NCBI GenBank assembly: GCA_018292915.2
Contig: JACVVK020000089.1
Span: forward strand, 1 to 64,000
Direction: 5' to 3'
From: Batillaria attramentaria
Taxonomy: Eukaryota > Mollusca > Gastropoda > Batillariidae
DNA length: 64,000 bases
Part shown: positions 31,784-43,649 of the stretch, piece after piece
How the letters are laid out: each line of letters begins with the position of its first letter
Numbering within the stretch: position 1 is the first letter of the stretch
The notes under the pieces: generated by a model
What the model was told of the DNA's origin: nothing
Databases searched by the model: none
What the model saw: the letters and a program-made list of their open reading frames with translations, nothing else
Made by a program: the position numbers and the translations under genes

Positions 31784-31880
31784 AGGCAGAAACCTCATTA
31801 CCTATATTAACATCACCAATAATCTGATCTCTCGCGTCCCCGAGACTTCGTTAGCGAGCGACAGCGCCGGCTCGTGCAAG

Positions 31881-32213
31881 ATGGCGGCGTGCCGGCCTCA
31901 GGGAGACTGGTCATCAAATCTCGTGCACGCGAGACGTGGTTTCGGAATCAGTCGTGACGCTCAACAAGTTCTCCGGTTCGAAAAAACAAAACAAAACAAA
32001 AACCGCGATTACAAAAAAAGGAGACGTACAAGGATCTGGCAGGATTGCCAATCCCACGGTTCCTCTTCTTCGTCCCCCATCCTCCATTTTTACCCGCTGT
32101 TGCTTTTGGCCGTTAAAGCCGTTTCCTGTGGACGCGAGGGAGGTCGCCATTTGCATGATGCGGCAATTTCGCGCTATTCGTGCCTTCAGCACGCTCACAT
32201 AATTGACCCATGA
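31881..32213 (+). CDS. Candidate second ATG frame in the CpG-rich block
   Basis: The ATG in CAAGATGGCGGC begins MAACRPQGDWSSNLVHARRG and stays open for 110 residues, including a Lys/Arg-rich stretch and a Ser run. Its C-terminal half looks like non-coding sequence. It overlaps an ATTTGCAT octamer at about 32150. I treat it as an alternative first exon at low confidence. Confidence 0.18.
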   Translation: MAACRPQGDWSSNLVHARRGFGISRDAQQVLRFEKTKQNKNRDYKKRRRTRIWQDCQSHGSSSSSPILHFYPLLLLAVKAVSCGREGGRHLHDAAISRYSCLQHAHIIDP

Positions 32214-32227
32214 CCCCAGACGGAATG

Positions 32228-32244
32228 GGGGGGGGGGGGGGGGG
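32228..32244. repeat. Poly-G tract
   Basis: A G run of about 17 nt in the CpG-rich block. Confidence 0.9.
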
Positions 32245-32535
32245 AGAGATCCGACGTCCGCGCGAATCTCCGACAACCTCCCTGGAATGCTGGATGAAAT
32301 GGACACTGCTCAAGGATGGTCACCCGGCACGGTCCACTCAGGAGTCACGGGAGATTGGTTTACTCGCATCCCGTGTCGCCAGCAATCACTCGTGGTGGAG
32401 AAGTGAGAGCTCGACGGTCAGCTCTCATCTTCAATATTCCGCCCGACTGGTGACCTTCCATTGCGAGGCCTGGTTCTGTGCGCTGAGCACCAGTTCTGAC
32501 ACAAGACCTGTGAACCTCCCTTGGCGACGCTGGTG

Positions 32536-32795
32536 CGAGTGAGTGAGTGAGTTTTTGAGGCTTAACGCCGCGCAAGCCACAAAAACTGATTCGCGGCTTA
32601 TTGTGTCTGCACTACGTGAAAAAAAAACACACAACAACAAAAATGTAACGTTGGGCAGCCGATGCAAACTGATCTACGGGGCAATATAAACTTAGGACAT
32701 GCAGGAGACGCTGTACCTTCATGCTAATTTCTCGAACTCCCGATTACACAAAAAGCGTAGAAAACAAATAACAATTACAACTAGGTAAAACAAAG
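32536..32795 (-). mobile_element. Repeat family D, copy 2
   Basis: GTGAG tail, GGCTTAACGCCGCGCAAGCC, TCTGCACTACGTG, GACATGCAGGAGACGCTG and CTAATTTCTCGAACTCCCG align with 27775-28035. Indels include an ACACAACAACA insertion after the A tract. Confidence 0.78.
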
Positions 32796-33591
32796 AGAAA
32801 TACTAAGCGCATATACAGCAAATATTGCAACTTATCATCTCCTAGGCGCAATAACCCAGTTCGCAGCATATTGCGACGTTGGTGCTCAGAAAAGCAAAAG
32901 CCCACTGGGTTGACCTGAACCCTACAGGCAAACCCCACATCCCTGCTACATTATAGAGGTGGGTGTTTGCGTGCCCGTATGGCACATGAAAACACGATTA
33001 AATGGTTTTAGTTTTGACAGTCTGCGAGAACCTGTGCTGAACCCAAAATGGTTCTAAACTAGTTTTATGAACGCAGGAAAGGCCGAAGCAACAACTACAG
33101 ACCCATACGCTTAAGTCAAACACGCTTAAGTCGAACTTCGGATACGTCGAAGCAAAAAGTTTTTCCCGGCCAAACTTGCTCTTTGTATGACTAAATTTTC
33201 CACGGATAAGTCGAACGAGTACTCAAAAACGGATAAGTCAAAACTCGGTTATGTCAAACGAAATCTGCAATTTTAGCCTCGGATAAGTCGTACCAGTCGC
33301 TAGCACGGGAATTTTTTTTTTTTCCCCTTCTGATGCATTAGCGCCAAAACACGGCTTGCACGGAGATTTTACATTTTCCGTGCAAGTGCAGGTTGACAGT
33401 GTTGTGTGTCCTGCGGGCCTTAGGCTGGTTACCTTGGGTGGTAGAACACGAAATTGGCGAGAAACACGTGCAAGAACAGAGCTAGGCGTGAGATCTGACC
33501 CTGTGCCCCTGATCTCTGAGGTTTTTGTCGCCAGTGTTAAGGTGATTCGGAGGGTAAGCAGTGAGTTATTTACTTATTCCTGGTGTGTGAA

Positions 33592-33593
<2 letters not shown>

Positions 33594-33642
<49 letters not shown>

Positions 33643-33680
33643 TGAGAGAGAGAGAGAGAGAGAGAAAGAAAGAGAGAGAG
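33594..33680. repeat. (GT)n(GA)n microsatellite within the transposon
   Basis: GT array of about 48 bp followed by interrupted GA. Confidence 0.95.
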
Positions 33681-33790
33681 TTTGCCGGTTGGTGCCTTTA
33701 TAGTTGGATCTTTCTGCTATTTGACTGCGTGTGTTTATATGACGTTGCACTAGAATTTATTGAGCACATGCGATCATATGACTGCGAACG

Positions 33791-33796
<6 letters not shown>

Positions 33797-33839
<43 letters not shown>

Positions 33840-33859
33840 ACACACACACACACACACAG
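33797..33859. repeat. (CA)n microsatellite within the transposon
   Basis: CA array of about 60 bp with one TA interruption. Confidence 0.95.
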
Positions 33860-34242
33860 ATGACGCTGCTGATCTTACAAGCAGAATAAGAGTCCGTGAA
33901 ACTAGAAAAGAAGAAGAAAACATAAGCTGGAAACTTATCACCGTTTGGTGCCAGGCAGCTTTCATGTCAGAACGAAACGGCCATCAGAAAAACTTGGCTT
34001 TCTCTTTCCTCTGCATTGCATGTGTGACTATGGTAAGACCAAGCCAATACTCTGAACTGAAAGTGAACTCAAAGTGAACAAAATAGCTACGGAGATTCGA
34101 TGATATGGCAGCTTACACGAGCGTATTGAATATAACAAATCCTAGCAGTAAGGCTCAGTATAGTTAGCACCCCTGGGCCGTACTGGGCAAACTATTCAAA
34201 CGCATGCACACTCGTTTAGTAGAGTTCGCCTGCTTATATCGG

Positions 34243-34282
34243 TTTAGGGTTAGGTTTAGATTTAGGGTTGGGGTTACCTTGT
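34243..34282 (+). repeat. Short interstitial telomere-like TTAGGG run
   Basis: GGTTTAGGGTTAGG, TTTAGATTTAGGG and TTGGGGTTA form about six degenerate TTAGGG-like units, the animal telomere repeat. The run is short and inside a transposon body, so it may be chance. Confidence 0.4.
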
Positions 34283-34971
34283 GGTAATGGTGCAATCGCT
34301 ATGTTGTTTAGACGGTCACAGTGCATTTATTTTACAGCAGGTGCAGATGACACAAGGGGGCGAACTATACCAACGCAGCAGCAGTAAGCTCATGTTGACC
34401 AGGGAAAATAAATTTCAGTTTCCAAACTGAATCAGGGGGTGAAAAGGTGCAACTCGCTTAACTCGAAGCTAGAGTCGAAATTCGACCTTATCCGTCGTCA
34501 CGGATAAGTCAAACTTCGGATACGTCGAACAAAAATCCATTTCCCCTGCGAATTTGACTTAAGCGTGTTCGACTGTATCACCTTACCAAGTTCCGTGTTT
34601 GCTGAAAATAAGCAATGTCCAGGGTCTAATTTCTGAAACATTCACAGAATCTTATGATCTCCACCTTTAAGAGGTCCTTAAAAAAAAATAGCATTTCTAA
34701 AAACGTTTATTAACAAGCCAGATTTCTGGCGTTTGGGGAACGTTCGGCCAACACATAACTTTGTGAAACCTTCACTGTGATCCAATGACCCCAACTTTCA
34801 AATGGCTCTCAAGACTTTCATGTTTTTTGTTTTTTTGTGTGTGAAATTTTCCTAATATTTTTAATACTTCAAAAGTAATCAGCACCCAAAGTTGCATGTG
34901 TCTGGCGACATAAGTTCCTTAAGAAGTGCTTTTAGCACAGACAGGGGCAGGTACATAAGTGATAATACAAA

Positions 34972-34998
34972 CACGCACGCACGCACGCACGCATGCAT

Positions 34999-35053
<55 letters not shown>
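34972..35053. repeat. (GCAC)n(CA)n microsatellite
   Basis: ACGC repeats lead into a CA array. Confidence 0.95.
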
Positions 35054-35054
<1 letters not shown>

Positions 35055-35454
35055 CGACAGGCAACAACACTCTGCCAGCACGACTGGACAATGTCTACAC
35101 TGACAGAACAATACCAATAAGAACAGTAGTTGCACCTAAACCTTTTACTCGTGTGACCTCATGCAGCATTTTTTTTTTTTTTTTAAAGGACGCCAGCCGA
35201 GAGGGCGGGAAGGAAAACGGCTACTCATTAATTCAAGAATAACTTAAGGAAGCCCTCGAATTTCGAATGGGGCAGCTGTGAACGGAAGCCAGATGGCACT
35301 TACAGTGTAACAGGAGCAGACGAAGAACTCAGGGTCGAGAGAAAAGGAAGTCATACAGCATGTACAAGACCTGATCATGACCTAGTTCACCCAGGCTGCT
35401 TGGCTTTCCTTGTTACGATTCTTAATCATATATTTAATTGGGGGAGAGGTAACA

Positions 35455-35504
35455 GGGGGGGGGGGGGGGGGCGGTAGGAGAAGAATGGAGGGGTGTTTGT
35501 TTGC

Positions 35505-35581
<77 letters not shown>

Positions 35582-35722
35582 CTGTTTCTTGTTGGTGGTG
35601 GTGGTGGTGATTTTTGTTTTGTTTTGGGTTTCTTTGCTTGCTTGCTTTTTTGTTGGGGGGGGGGGGGGGTAAGGTGGAAGAGGTGTATGTGTGTGTGTGT
35701 GTGTGGGGGGGGGGGGGGGGCT
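35455..35722. repeat. G-tract / (GT)n / GTT / G-tract cluster
   Basis: A G run (35455-35471), GT array (35507-35577), GTT/GTTTT-rich segment, two further G runs (35656-35670, 35705-35720) and a short GT array. Confidence 0.95.
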
Positions 35723-36385
35723 CACTGCCAAAATAAGGTCTCTCAAATTCCGTCTCGATCAGGAGTGCCACAGTCCCACCACAAACACATGGTCTCGTTT
35801 TAAGCGACAGCCCAGCAGATGTTACGGTCTGATGCAGGATACGCCAGAACAAAGACTTCTAGTTCAATTACAGAATTCTATGAATATATACAAATATAAC
35901 TATAAGTACGTCATGCGTATCGACTCTACAATGGATACCGGCCAGCATCCTTTCACCAGGGACCAGAAACACACGACGAGACTTCACCGATAACGCTCAA
36001 GCAAATCAAAGCAAATGGATTCCCCGAGTCTTCCGTTTGTAGGGATGACACTCAGACAGAACACCATCATCTGCCAAAAAAGGAACCAAGCCCCGTACCA
36101 TTTTCCACGGCGCTTAGGCCGTTTTCCCTATGACGACGGCAGCAGAGATACAGAAATGTCGGGACGAGTCCGCACCAACGCGGCTATGACAACCCGTCTG
36201 ATCCTTGATAACAAGGCCCGTCCCAGTGGGCGCACGCGAACCTGAACGACGGGGCCCGCATAAAATGAAATAGAAAATTGGGAGGAATTACTGCTGTGCT
36301 CATCCGCATGCCCTCCGCGGCGGTGGCCTAGGGAACAAGCTGCTGGTGCTCCCGATGTCTGCTCCTGATTGAATCGCCCCAAAAG
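35723..36385. other. No recognisable feature
   Basis: Two open plus-strand frames of 76-100 residues exist, but neither shows a domain, hydrophobic core or splice context. Confidence 0.35.
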
Positions 36386-36405
36386 GTGGGGGGGGGGGGG
36401 GGGGG

Positions 36406-36815
36406 AGACGGTCGGTGGTCTAGTGGTTAAGAGACTTGTCACCAGTGCGAGAGATCAGGGGTTCGAGTCCCACTCGGGGCAAAGAAGTTTTCCTTCTCGT
36501 ATGTGGCACCGTTCATTCGGGCCGATCGTCGCGGGTTCTCTCCGGGTACTCCGGTTTCCTCCCCCTCTGCTTTGGAAATGTTCAGCCCACCAAATTTAAA
36601 AAAATAAATGCAATTCTAAATTCCGAAGTTTAAATAGCTGAGCTGACCCTTCGCACCATGTGATTGTAATGTGTCTACGTCCAGTGTGTGAGAGAATGCG
36701 TGTGATTCACGTGAGCGTGTGTGTTGGGTTCAGTTCGGGGCGCTTTGAGCCGATTCATGAAATTGGGTAAAGTGCCTATACAATACTCATTATTATTATT
36801 ATTATTATAATTATT
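36406..36815 (+). mobile_element. SINE-B copy 2
   Basis: Plus-strand: GACGGTCGGTGGTCTAGTGG head with TTAAGAG (A box), GGGGTTCGAGTCCC (B box), GGGTACTCCGGTTTCC central segment, GTGATTGTAATGTGTC and GGCGCTTTGAGCCGATTCAT body, ending in (ATT)n. About 410 bp, full length. Confidence 0.88.
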
Positions 36816-36829
36816 TATTAAGAGACGCA

Positions 36830-37090
36830 TATAACCAAGAGCTGGTCACGGGCCATGAACCCGGGTTCTCCCACACAGACGGGATTTTTCTCGGCGAAGC
36901 GCCGCGATTAAGCTGGAGCGTTAACAGTCTCGGGACAGTCACGGACACGCCGGTCACTCGGTGGGGCATGGTGGTGACTGACCACACCACTGTTGGAATT
37001 GTCGGTGGTTGTACAGCCTCCGGTACCAAAGTCACGCTTGACTGATAATCCCCTAGTCTCGGGATTTCCCGAGCCGCGATAACTGGAAAC
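36830..37090 (-). repeat. Dispersed repeat G, copy 2
   Basis: The reverse complement shows the same ordered blocks as 21995-22290 (CGGGAAATCCCGAG, GATTATCAGTCAAGCGTGAC, CGGAGG, GTGGTCAGTC, CGTGACCAGCTCTTGGTTAT). It directly follows the ATT tail of SINE-B. Confidence 0.65.
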
Positions 37091-37209
37091 GGGACCAGGC
37101 AGACACCAAACAGTTCGCCACGTACGCGAACATTGTCAATAGCCTATCACAGCCTGTGACCAGTTCCTATATTGCGGCTCTGAAGCGTATCAAGGCCGCT
37201 CTTCATAAA

Positions 37210-37300
37210 TCAGGGGGGGGGGGGGGGGGGGGGGGGTGGGAACAACAACAACAACAAACGTACACAACGGTAAACAAACAACAACAACAAAAACAAAAAC
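37210..37300. repeat. Poly-G tract and CAA-rich segment
   Basis: A G run of about 25 nt followed by AACAACAACA repeats. Confidence 0.92.
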
Positions 37301-37495
37301 CCAGAAACTGTGTCTACGGGAGGATCACTCCAAGAAAACGGCTAGCAACGATGGAACAGAATGAAGATTTCGCACACGACGACTGTTCCGACTAGAGTTG
37401 TAGCGCGGCAGCGGGGACGGAACTCTTGTCACGGCTGTAGTCGCAGCTCGGGCAGAATGAGTTAACATGTCCCGCGCTCTCTTCACCTTGCTGTA

Positions 37496-37876
37496 ATGGA
37501 CGATTATAATGGAGGACTAAGCGGCAGCGGAAAAAGCGTTCGCCTACAGTGTCTTCTCTTGATCCGCTGCCCAGGGCACTCAAGGCGCAGAGGTAACGAT
37601 AGAGCAGACACCCTCGCCGGCCAGGTAAGCATCATGCATGGCCTGCGCCTGGGAAGATCAGAAGTGGTGAGGAGCCTGAGACGCACGTTGCATGAGCCAA
37701 ACCTCGTTCACTATACAACAGGCCGCTTAACGGAGCAGAGGTGTGCAAAGAGGCGACGGTCGACCCTAAGAGGGCACGACAGGACCCAAACGACACTGGA
37801 ACAGTCTTAAAGACGACAATGGGCAGATCACTCAGAGCGCGTATGGGCTTTTCCGAGCGCAGAGAATCTGAACTGA
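37496..37876 (+). pseudogene. C-terminal fragment of a LINE ORF2 with RNase H motif
   Basis: The frame at about 37553-37620 reads LLIRCPGHSRRRGNDRADTL, matching the PGHxGxxGNExAD motif of RNase H domains in I-clade-type non-LTR retrotransposons. The same frame continues through RSTLRGHDRTQTTL, an in-frame TAA (37808-37810) and on to ERVWAFPSAENLN and stop (37874-37876), a C-terminus shared with 18.49 kb. Upstream reverse transcriptase and endonuclease domains are absent, so it is a 5'-truncated, inactivated copy. Confidence 0.72.
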
Positions 37877-38040
37877 GTAACAGAAGAACTGTCGGTGACT
37901 CGTTTGCGTCTACATGCAGATTGTGAAGAATTGTATAGAGGATTTTTGAGAACATGCCCGGCACCCTCTCCACGGTTCTCCACTGAGATTGGATCGGGTC
38001 AAGCGTGGTTCCCCCACCGCACAAATTTGTCTATCTAAGG

Positions 38041-38071
<31 letters not shown>

Positions 38072-38072
38072 A
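38041..38072. repeat. Poly-C and (CA)n tract
   Basis: C run of about 17 nt followed by a short CA array. Confidence 0.92.
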
Positions 38073-38336
38073 CCCGGCTCAAAATGAGTCCAGATTTTCA
38101 TGTTCGGCATACAACTGAACTCCAGTCCCTGGCGTCTGCAATCCTAGAGCCACCAAGGAGGCATTGTTCCTGGCGGCCCTGCCACAACTGAACGTGCTCA
38201 AACGACCATAATTGTTCTGCCAAATAACGGCGCACGCATGTCTGCGCAGGCCAGTTAGTAACCCCGACATTTCTGCACTTACGGTTTTAAGGCTTCAGCT
38301 GTAAGTATAATTGACAAGGATTTAGGTTGTTTTGTT

Positions 38337-38880
<544 letters not shown>

Positions 38881-39756
38881 TGGGGGGTCTCAAAGCCCCT
38901 TTTCTACCTTATACACATTGTGATTATATTGGACACGCTAAGGCAGCGAATAAAACCAGCAAGCTATACCAGTCGCCCAGAGTTCACTCCCAAGCATCTG
39001 GTCCAAGTTATCTGCAAAGTGGTCGTGCGTGAGGTGTTTCAACGATCAAGAACCTATCCTGTTAAACGACAGGACAATACACCGGAAAGCCGTGCTTGAT
39101 TACGGATTCAAACACCCCACTTAAACCCACTTAACCAGCCGTTCACCTAATCCTCTTCAATCACGTTGTTCCTGAATCTCGATCACAACGCGGAGGAGAG
39201 CACAGGAAAAACCCCGGCACTTGCCCGAACATCCACCCAACTCGAACTCAACAAGGCCAAAGGCGCTGTACTACTGATGTAGACAACAACACTAATGACT
39301 TCGCATCCACAAAGGCGGACAGCTCCTCCGTTGTTCTGGCAACACTGGCAACTGTATAAACGTTTTGTTTCAGACTAGTGGATTGGCTGCTATGTCTGTC
39401 ATGTCCTGTAGAGTTCAAGTATTCGCTTGTTATAACTGCTATCGTCAACCGGTCTGCCATACGTTTTGCACCATGTGGAAACTACGCCTTCACGGTACAC
39501 TGTCAATGTTACTGTTTCTCGTCTGTGTTTGTTCGTGTAAAAATGCCCAAAAAGAAATTGAAAAAAACAAATGACAGCTCCTCCATGGGATACAAGAGGA
39601 CCGCAAACTATTGCAACTGTTCTTGATCACTGATTGTTCAAATGGGCTGATCAAGTGACGTCAGTAGCTGTCTCTTTGGCCTTACCCGCTACGCCGTCTC
39701 CCTATCATACTTGAGGCGGCGACATCACGCACCAAACGCCCGAGTGCGTTATTAAT
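38881..39756. other. Unassigned stretch with one secreted-like small ORF
   Basis: No repeat family was recognised. The only notable frame is the short signal-peptide-like ORF at 39473-39574. Confidence 0.35.
39473..39574 (+). CDS. Candidate signal-peptide-bearing short ORF
   Basis: CACCATGTGG gives a good start context. The frame reads MWKLRLHGTLSMLLFLVCVC then S-C-K and a Lys/Glu-rich end before a stop, 33 residues. The basic n-region, hydrophobic core and cysteine fit a secretory leader or first exon. No donor site lies at the end, and no family is recognised. Confidence 0.17.
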   Translation: MWKLRLHGTLSMLLFLVCVCSCKNAQKEIEKNK

Positions 39757-40040
39757 CAGGGCCCGTATGTAAAACTCGACGATAGGGCTTTTAGCCCCGG
39801 ACTAGAGTCTAACCTCGAACTAAACTAGCTCTAGGGTTGAATTTTCTGTTCTTTTTTGTTTTAAATCAAGAAGCGGGCCCATTCCAGCAAGGTGCCTAAG
39901 ACGTTATAGAAGGATTTTTTTCTTCCTTTCTTCGTTTCATTTTTTTTATTTAATTTTGTTTTGGGGTTTCTTTTGTCCTAGTCTGGGTTAGGTCCGTAGC
40001 CGTGGGTTACATTAACCTCGACTTTTACATACGGTCCCGG
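39757..40040. mobile_element. MITE-1 copy 4
   Basis: Begins CAGGGCCCGTATGTAAAAC and ends CTCGACTTTTACATACGGTCC. GATAGGGCTTTTAGCC and TAAACTAGCTCTAGGG subterminal blocks are present. Confidence 0.87.
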
Positions 40041-40790
40041 GTCTCTCGCAGTGTTCCCGATTACGCACAGGTGTGCGTGTTTGAACGCACAAAAACTCTT
40101 AAATTGACGAACAAATCCGAGAACAGCGTCTCGCAGGGGACGCATGGTTTTGGTCTCGCGGTGACAAACAGTATTTTTGCCAACACTCTCCCGGAAACTC
40201 GATGAACAAAAAGCGATCTGTAACTAGAAGCGGACACTTGCAGCATCGCATTTCCGCTGAGCCATTGTGGATAACAGACTGAATCTGATTGGCTTAAGCA
40301 CTCTGGCACACTTTTTGTCCAATCATGCTGCTGCGTTTGGCAAGCGTGCGGGTTCCTCGCCTTGCCGATTCGCTATGGCTGATACGGTACAATTCACACA
40401 TATCTCTCCTACTCTGTAAACAATACCAAGGTTTCCACTTTCAGAGTTTGTATACCAAAACACCATGGACCCTCAAAATTTACAAAAGGACCCTCAAAAA
40501 TATGGAGAAAGCGTCCCAAGGACCGTTGTATTTTGGAATCACAGGGAACACTGCTCTCGTACCTAACCGTAACCTCAGGGTGCAAGTGCAAAACAACTTA
40601 TTGCCGCTGTCTGGTTCATACGATACTTAGCGACACCGTACGACAGCCCATCCAGGAGGATGCGCCGAGACCGTGGTGCAAATTGGGTCCACAAAAAAAC
40701 ACTGTCCCCGTAGTCTGTTTGTGTTTTCTGTGAGCAAAATGCCAATAAAGGGAGAGAGAGGGAGGGAGGAGGAGGAGGAGGGAGGGAGGG

Positions 40791-40980
<190 letters not shown>

Positions 40981-41029
40981 TCAGTGTGTATGTTTGTATT
41001 GGTGAGAAGCTGGGGGAGAGAGAGGGGCG

Positions 41030-41900
<871 letters not shown>

Positions 41901-41908
41901 GAGAGAGA

Positions 41909-42056
41909 CAGGGGTGCCACTTTTCCGGCTGTGGCCGGAATTCCGGCCTGGGAAAATCAGAACGTGCCGAGTTCCGGCTTACAGGGGTGCCAATTTTCCG
42001 GCTATGGCCGGAATTCCGGCCTGGGAAAATTCAGAACCTGCCGAGTTCCGGCTTAC
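41909..42056. repeat. 74-bp tandem duplication rich in CCGGAATTCCGG-type palindromes
   Basis: CAGGGGTGCCACTTTTCCGG, GGCCGGAATTCCGGCCTGG and GCCGAGTTCCGGCTTA recur as two head-to-tail units at 41909-41982 and 41983-42056 with few differences. GGCCGGAATTCCGGCC is a perfect 16-bp palindrome in each unit. Confidence 0.88.
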
Positions 42057-42063
42057 CAACGTG

Positions 42064-42306
42064 CTTGCAACGTTTGTTCCGGTTTGGTTTGATTGTCATC
42101 CGGCATGTTCCGTCTTTATGGCTGCCACTCTTTCTGCTTTTTGAACCGGCTGTGAAGTGCTTTCCTGCTTTTAAAAAGGTTTTCTTGCTTTTCCGACCCA
42201 AAAATCGCGAGTCTGTGTCTATCGCTGGACCGTCGGTCGTTCCCGATAGCACTGCGGTAAGCTGTCTTTGCGGGCCGAAGCCTGGCTGCTCCTCTGATTG
42301 GTCCAA
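42064..42306 (-). CDS. Unrecognised minus-strand open frame with a donor-like end
   Basis: The minus strand stays open across about 90 residues with a Lys/Arg-rich composition (RFLGRKSKKTFLKAGKHF) and reads CACGTTG|GTAAGC at 42064-42058, a good splice-donor match just before the tandem palindromic repeats. The opposite strand is also open for 156 residues, so openness alone is weak evidence. Confidence 0.18.
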
Positions 42307-42522
42307 AATGGGAATGCGGGTTGTATTACGGTTGGTAAAGGTTTTCGTCTGCGTAGCATGTGTACGCCCCCCCCCCCTCCCCCCTCAAATTTCTCTCCTC
42401 CATGCTTTTCGCGACCAAACCGTATTTCCGTATTTTACTGAGTTATCCGGAAAATAAATCGGCCGATCCGTACTAGTTGGTATCTATGCGCTCTCGATCT
42501 TCAGGGCCTGGTGGGGGGGAAG

Positions 42523-42695
42523 GGGGGAGCCGGGGTGGTCGAATGGCAGAGCGTTGGATTTCTCATGCTCGGGTCGTGAGTTCGTATCCCGGCTGGGGCC
42601 AAATATGTGTGCTGGCTTCTTCATCGTTGCCCCGTCTTTGATATGACCCGTATGGGGTGGAAAAGGACGTTAAACCCCCAAACACCCATCCACCC
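42523..42695 (+). mobile_element. SINE-A copy 18 (subfamily A)
   Basis: Plus-strand full-length copy. TCAGGGCCTGGTGG at 42501-42514 and TCAGGGTCTGGTGG at 42696-42709 form a 14-bp target duplication with one mismatch. A short G-rich piece lies between the left duplicate and the SINE start. Confidence 0.88.
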
Positions 42696-43055
42696 TCAGG
42701 GTCTGGTGGAACGTCCATACCAAGCGCTCGGGTCCCACATCAAGTTCACCACGGCGCCACTCACCGCCGTGACGTGCTGGGGAAAAACTAAAACCAAAGC
42801 ACGTGCAAACTGGCTTACTAAAAATAGACTCCTCTCGATACATCATCGGTGAGGCCAACGCAGGTCGACGACATCATTATTATTACCCATTACCTCTCCG
42901 CGGAGAAGCGTCGTGGGTCGCACGGCATCCGATGCCTTCTTTTGTCTATTTTAGCATCTTAAAGATTAGTTACGTGCACTGATTCAGCCAGATATGCCCA
43001 GAGAAACGAGTGGGTGTCCACGTTATTGTGATGTCTTAATTCGGGGAAACCCAAG

Positions 43056-43077
43056 CCCCCCCCCCCCCCCCCCCCCG
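43056..43077. repeat. Poly-C tract
   Basis: A C run of about 22 nt. Confidence 0.93.
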
Positions 43078-43147
43078 ACAGTTGTTGGCTTTTGCTTACT
43101 CGAAGACAATGAAATAACCATGAAGTGGTCAACGGTCTCGGACATAA

Positions 43148-43647
43148 GGGCCCGTATGTAAAAGTCGAGGATAATTTAACCCACGGCTACGGGCCTAACC
43201 CACACTAGGACAAATGAGACCCAAAAGCAAAATCAAAATCAAATTTAAAAAAAAAAAAGGAAGCGCAGAAAGGAAGACCCCCCCCCCCCCTCCAAAAAAT
43301 CCTTCTATAACGGCTCAGGCACCATGGTGGAATGCACCCGCTTCCTGATTTAAAACAAAAAAATACAACAGAAAATTTAACCCTAGAGCTAGGGTTTAGT
43401 TCGAGGTTAGGGTGGGTGGGTGTCTGGGGATTTAACGTCCTTTTCCACCACATGCGGGTGATATTAAAGACTGGGCAACGATGAAAAAGCCAGCACAAAT
43501 ATTTGGCCCCAGCCGGGATACGAACTCACGACCCGAGCATTAGAAGTCCAACGCTCTACCAGTCGGCCACCCCGACTCCCCTTAGTTCGAGGTTAGACTC
43601 TAACCTGGGGCTAAAAGCCCTAACATCGACTATTACATACGGGCCCA
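43148..43647. mobile_element. MITE-1 copy 5, split by a SINE
   Basis: GGGCCCGTATGTAAAAGTCG to the complement at CGACTATTACATACGGGCCC. A SINE-A (43411-43581) sits inside, so the MITE is older than the SINE insertion. Confidence 0.88.
43411..43581 (-). mobile_element. SINE-A copy 19 (subfamily A) nested in MITE-1
   Basis: A full-length minus-strand copy flanked by a perfect 15-bp duplication of MITE sequence, TTAGTTCGAGGTTAG, at 43396-43410 and 43582-43596. This is the cleanest insertion in the window. Confidence 0.95.
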
Positions 43648-43649
43648 GT

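Larger units (their letters stand above)
33098..34575. mobile_element. Tigger/pogo-like non-autonomous DNA transposon
   Basis: The left end reads TA|CAGACCCATACGCTTAAGTC and the right end complements to TA|CAGTCGAACACGCTTAAGTC, a 23-bp imperfect inverted repeat flanked by TA. Subterminal ACGGATAAGTCGAA-type motifs recur at least four times on the left and twice, inverted or direct, on the right. CAGTCGAA ends with TA duplication are typical of Tc1/mariner-superfamily Tigger/pogo elements. The 1.48-kb body has GT, GA and CA arrays but no DDE transposase. Confidence 0.7.

Noticed and set aside
34243..34282. Interstitial telomere from a chromosome fusion
   Set aside because: Only about six degenerate units, inside a transposon body; chance or local sequence slippage is sufficient.
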